A stretch of 64,000 nt of DNA. Origin: a virus. Under the pieces are notes generated by a model. It saw only the letters and a program-made list of their open reading frames with translations. It did no database searches and was not told the DNA's origin. Numbering within the stretch: the stretch's first letter is position 1; each line of letters opens with the position of its first letter. The translations under genes were made by a program, and so were the position numbers. Shown here piece after piece: positions 56,297 through 64,000 of this stretch. The DNA is taken from positions 1 to 64,000 of IMG/VR virus record IMGVR_UViG_3300047554_000338. One strand, given 5' to 3'.

Positions 56297-56357
56297 TTGA
56301 TTCTTTCGTAGGCGTCGTGGGTTGATGATGTTCTAGTTATGTCGTGCGATTATCGCA

Positions 56358-56804
56358 TCAGGCAGTCGGTGCTTCTGGCCACTGAATGTCCCAAGGGAAC
56401 CCCGTCTGCGAGCTGATGTCACGCAGAGCTTGGCGGTAGGTCGCCCAAGCCGCCTTGTCTACCGGCGCGTCCGCCACTTGCGTCCAGTCGCACTCAGACA
56501 GGCGCGTGTTGCGCGTAGACCTGACCGACGCTGCTTGCGTAGTGTCGAGCGCGGCCTTGGCCTGGTCATCGATGTCGCTCACGCTGTGCTTGGTGAACCA
56601 CTTGCCATCGATCTGCTCGACGCCATCGGCAAACGCGACCTGGTAGCGCGTGGGCTGTGCCTGAGGGCCTTGAAACACGATGTCCGCGCCCATGTCGTTG
56701 ATGAGCTGCTCGCTCAATTGCGCGGGGAATGATGTGTTGGCATGCAGAGCGCGGAACTCGCCCTCGTACATGACCGCGCCTGTTTCTCTGATTCTTACTT
56801 GCAT
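56358..56804 (-). CDS. Tail fibre assembly-like protein, phage B
   Basis: A 148-residue protein, about 93% like the phage A copy by eye (MQVRIRETGAVMYEGEF; FPWDIQWPEAPTA end identical). The high similarity compared with the receptor-binding protein next to it suggests that it acts on the conserved end of that protein. Confidence 0.72.
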   Translation of the reverse strand: MQVRIRETGAVMYEGEFRALHANTSFPAQLSEQLINDMGADIVFQGPQAQPTRYQVAFADGVEQIDGKWFTKHSVSDIDDQAKAALDTTQAASVRSTRNTRLSECDWTQVADAPVDKAAWATYRQALRDISSQTGFPWDIQWPEAPTA

Positions 56805-56813
56805 GATGTTCCT

Positions 56814-58778
56814 TTATGCGATTGCCAAGAAGATGTAAGTGCCGCCAGAGGCATTGATGCCTGCGGCTGTGCTGACGATCTGGAAGCCACCTGTTGTGGT
56901 GTAGATGCTGTTGGCGTTAACTTCAGCAGCTGTGCTGTTTAGAAGTAACGACGGGTCAGTACCTGAAACCATGCCACGGGCTGTGTCCCAGACGTACCAG
57001 TCGCCTGTGCTGTCTGTGCGCTTGACTAATACAAACCTTGCACCACCTGTGAAGCCGCAGGCGATAGTTTGAGTTGCGCCCGTACCTGTGTATGAGCCTA
57101 CTTTGGAAACACCTGCACAAGTGGCAAATAGGTAGGCAACATAGGTAATACCATACCCATTAACCTCTTGAACTGAACCAACAGAATATGCGGCTGATGT
57201 GCGTGTAACTGTAGAACCCCAAATAGATGTGCCTTGATTATCGTAAGCCCATGTTGCATTTAAGGCGTTTGCATAATTTCCATTTGTTGAGTTAGGCGCA
57301 TAGTTACACCATGTCCACCATGACTCAGTAGAACTTCTTTTCTTGGTAATAATGAGTTCTGGCGCAACACCTAAGTTATGCGACACAGTCGTTGCACTTC
57401 CCGTCCCTGTATAGCAAACCACATCCATGAAACCGGGGGCACGCCCAAAATTCCAATAAACATTTGAAAAACTAGCCCAACCCAATGCTGTTTGAAACCC
57501 AGTATTGTCCCAATATTGCGTCAAACTTGTACCTGCAACTTCTGCCGCAGTTGTATTAGTTACTAAATACTTTTCGCCATTTGTTGCGTTAGTTGATACA
57601 CCGCGCAACCTGTCAACAGCAATTTTTGCATTAACACCATCACGCCATGCTTGAAGCTGCAAATCAACAGGAAAGCCTGTTGTGTTCTTTGTGCCTTGCG
57701 TATTGTTTGCCGCAACAGGCGCAAACACACTCGTCCCACTCGTAGGCACTTTCATAGGGCCTCTACGAATGGCTATGTAGATGTAGGTTGCTGAACCAGA
57801 AAGGAATTGATTTCCAATGCTTCCAAAACCAGTTGCATTTGGTGAAATATAGTTGCTGTTGTTAGCTGTTTCAGCAGCAGATAAGTTTGGATTTAATGTT
57901 GCAAATTGTGACTGAGAAAAACCTCTCATTGTGTCTGCAATAAACCAGTTTTGTGTTGCATCAGTTCTTTTTACAAGCACTAACTGAGGCTCATACCCCA
58001 AAGACACAGAAAAGTTACCACCTGAATCAGTAGTAAACGACCCACACGAAATCACATTGTCTGTTCCAGTCAGACCAAAGCCTCCTGCGTCATGGGCGAA
58101 TAGGTAGGCGACATAAGTGTAACCAGAACGATTGAATGTGTCATTAAAGCCAGAACCAAGTCTTCCTAAAGTGAAGTAAGTTGAAGTTTGATACTGGTCA
58201 TCGCCAAAACAAGCACCACCAGATTGTGCGCCTGTTGAATTTAATACTAAGTTGTTGCTATCAACAGTGCCAGAATCAGTTGATAGACTTCTGTGATAAA
58301 CAACCCAGTTTGCCGCATTTGAAGTGCATTTAACAATAATGCACCCCGGGACACTTCCTAATGAATGGCTTATTTGTCTACTTGTTGCATTATTCCCTGT
58401 CCAAGTCACCACATCAAAGAACTTTGGTTGCTTGCGGAATGTCCATGAGGCGTAAGTAGAACCAGAACCATTTAACGAGCCATAAGTTCCCAACGTAAAT
58501 CCAGAAGACGTAAACGCATCCAATCTGGAACTTACCGCTTGGGCGGCGGCAGTAGAGTCGGAAATCAATTGATTATTTGCACCTCTTAAGGTGTCAAACC
58601 ATCCGTGCGATGCAACTTGACTTCTCGATTTCAACCAAACCAAACCACCCTTAGTAGACAAATCAATGCCATTGGTGATGGTCTGTGTAGAGCCGTTGCC
58701 TGTATAGAGGTATGTGCTGAACACATCCTCAATGTAGTTGGCGGCGTTTGATACCTGAGAGCTGTTTGAGCTAAACAT
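56814..58778 (-). CDS. Receptor-binding tail protein, phage B
   Basis: A 654-residue protein with the same repeated FFDVV-x-GN/GT...HSLG/HNLG...VPEL/VPGCIIV modules. The C-terminal 75 residues (VSKVGSYTGTGATQTI...) and some blocks (KFFDVVTWTGN, GLTGTDNVISCGSFTTD) are shared with phage A, while others differ entirely. The central part is richer in A and T than the neighbouring genes. The start (MFSSNSSQVSN) differs from phage A. Confidence 0.78.
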   Translation of the reverse strand: MFSSNSSQVSNAANYIEDVFSTYLYTGNGSTQTITNGIDLSTKGGLVWLKSRSQVASHGWFDTLRGANNQLISDSTAAAQAVSSRLDAFTSSGFTLGTYGSLNGSGSTYASWTFRKQPKFFDVVTWTGNNATSRQISHSLGSVPGCIIVKCTSNAANWVVYHRSLSTDSGTVDSNNLVLNSTGAQSGGACFGDDQYQTSTYFTLGRLGSGFNDTFNRSGYTYVAYLFAHDAGGFGLTGTDNVISCGSFTTDSGGNFSVSLGYEPQLVLVKRTDATQNWFIADTMRGFSQSQFATLNPNLSAAETANNSNYISPNATGFGSIGNQFLSGSATYIYIAIRRGPMKVPTSGTSVFAPVAANNTQGTKNTTGFPVDLQLQAWRDGVNAKIAVDRLRGVSTNATNGEKYLVTNTTAAEVAGTSLTQYWDNTGFQTALGWASFSNVYWNFGRAPGFMDVVCYTGTGSATTVSHNLGVAPELIITKKRSSTESWWTWCNYAPNSTNGNYANALNATWAYDNQGTSIWGSTVTRTSAAYSVGSVQEVNGYGITYVAYLFATCAGVSKVGSYTGTGATQTIACGFTGGARFVLVKRTDSTGDWYVWDTARGMVSGTDPSLLLNSTAAEVNANSIYTTTGGFQIVSTAAGINASGGTYIFLAIA

Positions 58779-58786
58779 CAGTCACC

Positions 58787-61384
58787 TCACACTGTGTAGT
58801 TCTGGCCAGCGTTGCTGCCGTACCAGTTTGTGCCGTCAGCCGTGAACACATACTTGTCCAGCTTTGACGCAGTTGAAGTGATCGTTGGTGCTGTGCCGCC
58901 TGGCCACTTCACCGCGGCAGGCCATGTCACCGTGCGCGAGCCCGTACCGTCTTGCTTGAGCAGCAGCGTGAATGACTTGCCTGCCGTGGCAGTTGGGAAC
59001 GTGAAGGTGCAGTTGCCTGTCAGCGTCAAGATCTGCACAGTGCCGCCGCTGATCGCGATCGTGTACGCGGTCGAGGTGTTGGCTGTGACGACGTTCTCTT
59101 TGTAGTCGTTGGCCAATGTGATCGTGCCGGCGTTGGTGATGCGCAAGCGCTCAGTCGGTGCAGAAGCGCCGTCAGCAGTTGTGAAGAACACCAGAGCACC
59201 AGGCACGTCGTTTGTGCCAGGCGTGCCGTCTGAGTAGCCAATGATGGCTGCGGACTGCAAGTAGCTTGTGCCGTCAAACGAGCGCCAGATGATGTTGCCT
59301 AAGTTGTCGCCGCTCTGGACGATCGCGCCAGCGCGGTCCTTGTCGAACACCATGTAAGACGCGTTGGGGTCGTTGGTCTTGTTGCGGTTGACCACCTGTG
59401 GGTAGTAACCGTCGTTTGAGACCAACGCGATGCCGGCAGACGTCACGTTGTCAGGTGTCGTTGTTCCGATACCGACAGCACCAGTGGAAGACACCACAAA
59501 CGGCGTCGCGTCAGCAGCCACGTCCTCGATGTACAGCGCGTTGCCAGAGCCTGCTTGAGTGATGCTCAAAGCTGCGCTTGCTGTGTTGGCGCTGATGATC
59601 TGGTTGGCCGTGAATGTGTTGGTCGCGGCCAGCTGTGCGTAACCAGAGGCGGGCAAGTAAGCCGCGATCCAAGCAGCGCCGTCATAGACCTTCATCACGT
59701 TGCTGGTGGTGTTCCAATACAGCGCACCAGTCAGCAGAGGGTTGCCGTCGTTGTCCACCGTTGGGTCAGATGCCTTGGCGCCTAGGTAGCGATCGTCAAA
59801 CGAGTCGAAAGAGGCGGCAGCAGCTGACGCCGATGCAGATGCAGAAGACGCGCTGCTCGAGGCGTTTGAGGCCGATGTAGAGGCAGCCGAGGCAGACGCC
59901 GCTGCAGCAGCTGCAGACGCAGCAGCCGTAGTCGTCGAGCCAAAGATCGTGTCGATGTAGGTCTTGGTGGCCGCGTCCTGGGCATTCGTTGGATCAGCCA
60001 GGCCGGTGATCTTGTTGGCGCCCATCGCGATGACACCAGACATCGTGCCGCCAGACGTTGAGAGCTTGGCCGCAAGCAGCGAGTCAGTCTGTGCCTGTGT
60101 GTACGCGTCGCCAATGCCAAAGCCGGCCAAAGTCGTCGGGTTTGTGCCGCCAGTCACGCGGCCCCACTGGTCAACCGTCACCGACTTGTAGGTGTTAGCA
60201 GTCACGCCGGTGGTGGCCAGGTCGATCTCGTCAGCACCGACAACGATGCGCGAGCTCGAGGCGGTGTTCACGTTGAGTGTGTTGCCGGTCTTGCTCATGC
60301 CCGTGCCGGCCAGGATCTGACCAGCGCCAGAAAACTGGGCCCAGGTCACAGCTGTGACGCCTAACGTGCCGCCTGGTGCGATCGTGCAGATGAAGCCGTT
60401 GCTGCCGTTGTCTGTGCCGCTCTCAATGAACGTGTAAGCAGCGACGAGCTCGTCCCAGGTGTTGGCATCAGATGCACGCGACCAGGTGCTCACAGCTGCG
60501 ACATAGATGCCGTTCTCAGCTGCGCTTGACTGGTTCTTGACCAGCACGCGATCGCCTGCGATCACGGCCACGCCGTCGATCGTCTGGTTGCCTGACAGCG
60601 TGATGTTGGCCGTCGTCGCAGCGCGGCAGGATGCCTTCGCATCGATGCCCTGGGCGATGTTGTCAACGTAGGCCTTGTTGGCTGCATCCTGGTCAGCGGT
60701 AGGCGTCGCCACGCCCGTGACCTTGTTGTTTGACATGGCAATGACGCCAGTCATCGTGCCGCCCGTCAGTGCCAGGCGCAGCGCGTCCTGCGCGTCAACG
60801 TAGGCCTTGTTGGCCGCGTCGCCTGGGTTTGTTGGGTTGGGCAGGTTGGTGATCGTGCCGGAGCTGCCGGCGTCCATGTCCAGGTTGCCGTTGATCGTGA
60901 CGTTGTTGAACGTCGATGTGCCAGAGCCTGCGGTGATGTTGCCAAGAACGCCACCTGTTGCGGTAAGAGCACCAGTCACGGCCAAAGTAGAGGCCAAGGT
61001 AGTCGCACCACCCACAGCAAGCGTGCCAGTGACGCTTGCGTTGCCTTGAGCTGTCAGCGCCTTGCCTGAAGGAATCGTCACGCCGACAGTCGAGAACTGG
61101 GCGGTGTTGACGCCGAGGATTGACATCCAGACTGAGCCGGCGCCAGACCTGTACAGGCCAGAGTTGGTCTCGTTCAGGTATGCCAGGCCAGGGCCTGTGA
61201 CGTTGCCGTCAGCGATACGAAAGGGAGCCAGCATGCCGCCGGCGCCAGTGCGCGACAGCGAGTTCGTGACCTCGTTGGCCAAGTCCTCCAGCGTGTCGTT
61301 CGCCCAGGCGGCGTCGATGACTGTGCCCGGTACGACCGGGTTTCCTGCGGGTAGCGTGTAGACGCCGGATGCGTTGCGTGGCAT
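58787..61384 (-). CDS. Tail fibre protein, phage B
   Basis: An 865-residue fibre with the same build as phage A: MPRNASGVYTLPAGNPV start, DAANKAYVD repeats, Ala/Ser coiled coil, GIGTTTPDNVTSAGIALVS region. The tip (last 120 residues) is different: here it ends YVFTADGTNWYGSNAGQ. Fibre shaft conservation with tip exchange is the usual host-range pattern. Confidence 0.85.
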   Translation of the reverse strand: MPRNASGVYTLPAGNPVVPGTVIDAAWANDTLEDLANEVTNSLSRTGAGGMLAPFRIADGNVTGPGLAYLNETNSGLYRSGAGSVWMSILGVNTAQFSTVGVTIPSGKALTAQGNASVTGTLAVGGATTLASTLAVTGALTATGGVLGNITAGSGTSTFNNVTINGNLDMDAGSSGTITNLPNPTNPGDAANKAYVDAQDALRLALTGGTMTGVIAMSNNKVTGVATPTADQDAANKAYVDNIAQGIDAKASCRAATTANITLSGNQTIDGVAVIAGDRVLVKNQSSAAENGIYVAAVSTWSRASDANTWDELVAAYTFIESGTDNGSNGFICTIAPGGTLGVTAVTWAQFSGAGQILAGTGMSKTGNTLNVNTASSSRIVVGADEIDLATTGVTANTYKSVTVDQWGRVTGGTNPTTLAGFGIGDAYTQAQTDSLLAAKLSTSGGTMSGVIAMGANKITGLADPTNAQDAATKTYIDTIFGSTTTAAASAAAAAASASAASTSASNASSSASSASASASAAAASFDSFDDRYLGAKASDPTVDNDGNPLLTGALYWNTTSNVMKVYDGAAWIAAYLPASGYAQLAATNTFTANQIISANTASAALSITQAGSGNALYIEDVAADATPFVVSSTGAVGIGTTTPDNVTSAGIALVSNDGYYPQVVNRNKTNDPNASYMVFDKDRAGAIVQSGDNLGNIIWRSFDGTSYLQSAAIIGYSDGTPGTNDVPGALVFFTTADGASAPTERLRITNAGTITLANDYKENVVTANTSTAYTIAISGGTVQILTLTGNCTFTFPTATAGKSFTLLLKQDGTGSRTVTWPAAVKWPGGTAPTITSTASKLDKYVFTADGTNWYGSNAGQNYTV

Positions 61385-61393
61385 GTGTTACTC

Positions 61394-63163
61394 CTAGTTG
61401 CCCATCGCGGCGCCATAGTTGCGCAGCGCCGGAATTAAATACTCTTGGCCATATTTTCGTACAGCGCCTTGGACAGGATATTTGCCCATCAGCATGTTCT
61501 GGCCTGCCTGCGTGCCAAGCAACAAAGACGCGCCTGCGTCCATGCCGACCATAGGCAAACCAAAGCCACCGACAAGCATCATTTTCTCGGCAGTGCCTGG
61601 ACCAACTTCGGGCAACGTGTTGCCATAAACCTGTTGGGCAGTCAGTGCTTGTTGCTGGCCTGGTGCTTCACCGCGTGAGAACGCAGACTTGTCTGGCGTC
61701 TTGTCGCGGGCGCGGATGGCGTTGAGCTGCTGGGCAGGCGTCACCACACCGCCCTCTTTCTGAGCTCCTAACATGGAAGCCGCACGGCTGACGGTCTTGA
61801 ACTTGGCGTAAGCCTTGTTGATCTCCGCCGCTTCAGACGCCACCTCGGGAGGCAAACCTCTTGAGCGCAACGACTCGATCGTTGAACGCAACGCTGTCAA
61901 AGCCTCGGCCTTTTCTGCGTCGCCAGCTTTCCAAGCCGCTGTGATCGAATCATTCACACCGTCAAGAGCTTTTTTCACGTTGCCGTGTGTCGTGACTTCT
62001 CGGCCAGGCTCAACCGTCGTGACGATCGGCGTCTTGATCCGAGAGCTGACAACACCCTTACCAACGCTTTCACCGCCTGCGCGTGTAGTCGTTGGGCTAG
62101 TCAACCCAGCCAACGTGTCTGTGGCTTTGCGTACCGCGCCGGCAACATCGTCAGACGCGCCAGGCAAATAGGCCTTGGTGTTGCGCAGGAGCTCAACGAC
62201 TTGCTTGTTGAATTGATCGTCAACAGGCACGCCTCGGCTGCCGTATAACGCGCCGTAGGCCTCGTCAAAGCGCTCCGACAGCTCTTGCAAACCTTTGGAG
62301 CCAACGTCTTTGACAGGAGGACGCTCCCAGCGCAAAACGCTGCCAGCATCGTCAAGCACGGGCTGGGGTGGCGTTGCCTCACGCAGCAGTAGCTTGTTCC
62401 AGGACTCGACACCGGCACGCTCTTGGCCTTTGATGATGTCGCCGGCCACTGGCAATGCTTTGGCACGCTCGGCAACGTTACGCAAAACGCGGCCTGTGCG
62501 CGTTGCATCGTCTGTGGCCTTCCACATTGGCACATTGGCGCCTTGATCCATGAGCTCGCGTGCGGCAGGCGATACCTTGTCAGAGACAACCCCGCCCAAT
62601 GTCTTGGTCAGGAAGCGACCGGCCACGTCACCCACAGCGCCGCCAGCTGCACCGCCGTAAAAGGCGCTGGTGCGGTCTTCTGGTGCAAGGGCTGCCGATG
62701 CCAAGCCAGAACCAGCCGCAGCTGCTCCTGTGCCTGTACGCGTGGCGGCCAGTGCTTTGCCAAGATAGGGCACAGCCTTGGCGGCCATGCTTGCGGCTTG
62801 CACGCCCTGCACAGCTCGAGTTGAGGGCGCGGCAAGCATGCCGATCTCGCCGGCGATGTTGCCCACTGTTGCAGCTGTGTCGCCCTGCTTTACGAACGCT
62901 TTGCCCTGCTCTAAGAGCGCCTTGTCTTCGGGCGTCAGATCCGTAAACAAGCCCTTGAGGCCCATCGCTGCGCCGTCAAAAGCGGCCTTTGCACCGCCCA
63001 GGCCGCGCATGAACGTGCCCATTTGGCCAACATCCTGGCCAGCGTATGCGTTGGCCTGGCTGCGTTCCTTTTGCTTTCGCACTTCGCCAAGATCTTGAGA
63101 CGCGAGCTTGCGCTCAAGCTCCTCAAGGCGACGTAGTTCTTCAAGTTCTTGGCGTTCGCTCAT
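61394..63163 (-). CDS. Internal virion (ejection) protein, 589 aa, phage B
   Basis: A helical protein with an acidic coiled-coil start (MSERQELEELRRLEELERKL) and alternating Gly/Ala-rich hydrophobic stretches (about 60-185). It lies in the slot of the 620-residue protein of phage A, with which it shares composition and some motifs but little alignable sequence. An ejection role is inferred from position. Confidence 0.6.
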   Translation of the reverse strand: MSERQELEELRRLEELERKLASQDLGEVRKQKERSQANAYAGQDVGQMGTFMRGLGGAKAAFDGAAMGLKGLFTDLTPEDKALLEQGKAFVKQGDTAATVGNIAGEIGMLAAPSTRAVQGVQAASMAAKAVPYLGKALAATRTGTGAAAAGSGLASAALAPEDRTSAFYGGAAGGAVGDVAGRFLTKTLGGVVSDKVSPAARELMDQGANVPMWKATDDATRTGRVLRNVAERAKALPVAGDIIKGQERAGVESWNKLLLREATPPQPVLDDAGSVLRWERPPVKDVGSKGLQELSERFDEAYGALYGSRGVPVDDQFNKQVVELLRNTKAYLPGASDDVAGAVRKATDTLAGLTSPTTTRAGGESVGKGVVSSRIKTPIVTTVEPGREVTTHGNVKKALDGVNDSITAAWKAGDAEKAEALTALRSTIESLRSRGLPPEVASEAAEINKAYAKFKTVSRAASMLGAQKEGGVVTPAQQLNAIRARDKTPDKSAFSRGEAPGQQQALTAQQVYGNTLPEVGPGTAEKMMLVGGFGLPMVGMDAGASLLLGTQAGQNMLMGKYPVQGAVRKYGQEYLIPALRNYGAAMGN

Positions 63164-64000
63164 GGTGTGGTCTTTCTATGCTTTGCACGCAAACGCGCCA
63201 GCTCGGCCTGCTCATCCGCAGACAACCCACCGCTACCGCCTGGGGGCTGTGAGCCGCCAGAGCGATTACGCGCTGCATCGTTGATCGCGCCGCCAAACGC
63301 CTGCGCGTTACTGCGTGCGTAGTCGCGAGCCGCTTTGAGCTTTTCCATGACGATCTGCGGAGGATCTTCTGCAGCGGGAATGAACGTCGCAGCGCGTGCC
63401 GCCTCGCCTACTGACTGAGCAGCGCCGTAGATGTCGCTGATCTCCATCGCGGCCTGGCGCAGTACGTCAGCACGCAGCTTTAGCGTGTCTTCGTTAAGCA
63501 GCTGGGCGCCGACGCGGCCTTGAATGGCTGAAGGCAACCGCGATACCGCGGCAGCTGTGATGCCAAACGCGTCAGGGTTTGACTCGATCTTCTTGACCAG
63601 CGCATCAGACGAGTCTGCTTTGGTTTGGAAGGTCTGAGCAGCGCCGACGTTCTTTTCGAACGTGGCCTTTGGAATCGCCGCGCCGCCGTAAGGCGTGTAG
63701 ATGGGCTGACCTTGTGGGCCAACATCCAGCACAAAGTTCATGCCGGTCTTGTTGGTGACTAGCGTCTTGCCGTCTGGAGTGAAACCAGACTGACTGAATG
63801 TGCCGCCAGAGTTCTGAGCGGCCATGTCACGGCGCAAGCCCAACATTTCCATCTTGTACATCTGCTCAAACTCACGCGCTTTGCGTTCGCTTGCGATGCG
63901 CTCGCGAGCAGTCTCAGCAGTCGCGGCCATCGTCTCGTAGGCCTTGGCCTGCTGCAGCAAGAACTCGGCTTTCTTGTTCTGAGCGACCTCTGGGTCTTTC
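63160..64000 (-). CDS. Internal virion protein, C-terminal part (cut by window end)
   Basis: About 280 C-terminal residues are visible; the frame runs on past the window. It contains LLQQAKAYETMAAT-type helices like the phage A gene at 28658-29857, a GGTFSQSGFTPDGKTLV turn, and ends SADEQAELARLRAKHRK. Its stop overlaps the next gene start by ATGA. The true start cannot be given. Confidence 0.6.
   Translation of the reverse strand, partial: KDPEVAQNKKAEFLLQQAKAYETMAATAETARERIASERKAREFEQMYKMEMLGLRRDMAAQNSGGTFSQSGFTPDGKTLVTNKTGMNFVLDVGPQGQPIYTPYGGAAIPKATFEKNVGAAQTFQTKADSSDALVKKIESNPDAFGITAAAVSRLPSAIQGRVGAQLLNEDTLKLRADVLRQAAMEISDIYGAAQSVGEAARAATFIPAAEDPPQIVMEKLKAARDYARSNAQAFGGAINDAARNRSGGSQPPGGSGGLSADEQAELARLRAKHRKTTP

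Noticed and set aside
1-64000. Tandem prophage array at one tRNA locus
   Set aside because: The attachment sites are of two tRNA types, each beside its own integrase with arm repeats. No host genes appear, and both units have integrase and lysis genes adjacent across att as in free phage genomes.

Overview
The window holds no recognisable bacterial housekeeping genes. It reads as two related but diverged temperate phage genomes joined head to tail. Both look like short-tailed (podovirus-type) phages of about 36 kb with the same gene order. Portal, large terminase, scaffold and capsid genes are followed by tail-nozzle, internal-virion and fibre genes in roughly a T7-like order, but there is no phage RNA polymerase gene. 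The host is probably a betaproteobacterium of the Burkholderiales type. That is an inference from base composition, protein style and the tRNA-derived attachment sites, not something read directly.

Phage A runs from position 1, inside its major capsid gene, right round to the capsid gene again at about 37.1 kb. Minus-strand genes at 1-9.5 kb cover capsid, HNH endonuclease, scaffold, an ADP-ribosyltransferase-like protein, portal, terminases, a DUF3310 protein and glutaredoxin. A primase-helicase and a Cro-like gene follow at 9.5-11.9 kb. A divergent switch at 11.94 kb faces a repressor and a plus-strand early operon: small proteins, a Sak4-like ATPase, a DUF669 ssDNA-binding protein, a Gp49-like protein, a PD-(D/E)XK nuclease, a zinc ribbon, a winged helix protein, a RuvC-like resolvase, a methyltransferase-like protein and an integrase. 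Two tRNA-Leu(UAG)-derived attachment sites (19.2 and 20.25 kb) flank two cargo genes. From 20.3 to 36.3 kb the minus strand carries, in transcription order, the rest of the late operon: small head proteins, adaptor, nozzle, internal virion proteins, fibres, holin, endolysin and spanins.

Phage B starts at the capsid gene (about 37.1 kb) and continues past the window end inside an internal-virion gene. It repeats the plan with differences. It lacks the intact HNH gene, the ADP-ribosyltransferase-like gene, the Gp49-like gene, the winged-helix gene and the methyltransferase-like gene. It has an HNH-HTH fusion, an unrelated lysis cassette and an integrase beside a tRNA-Ser(CGA)-derived attachment site. 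Its zinc-ribbon gene lies in the opposite operon and on the opposite strand from phage A.

The first 661 bases are an exact copy of 36486-37146, whereas the rest of the two units is clearly diverged apart from patches such as the Sak4/DUF669 genes. The simplest reading is that a circular phage A was opened inside the capsid gene and joined to phage B through shared capsid sequence, by assembly or by real recombination. Most genes overlap by ATGA or GTGA junctions, which fixes many starts and reveals several very short membrane-protein genes.
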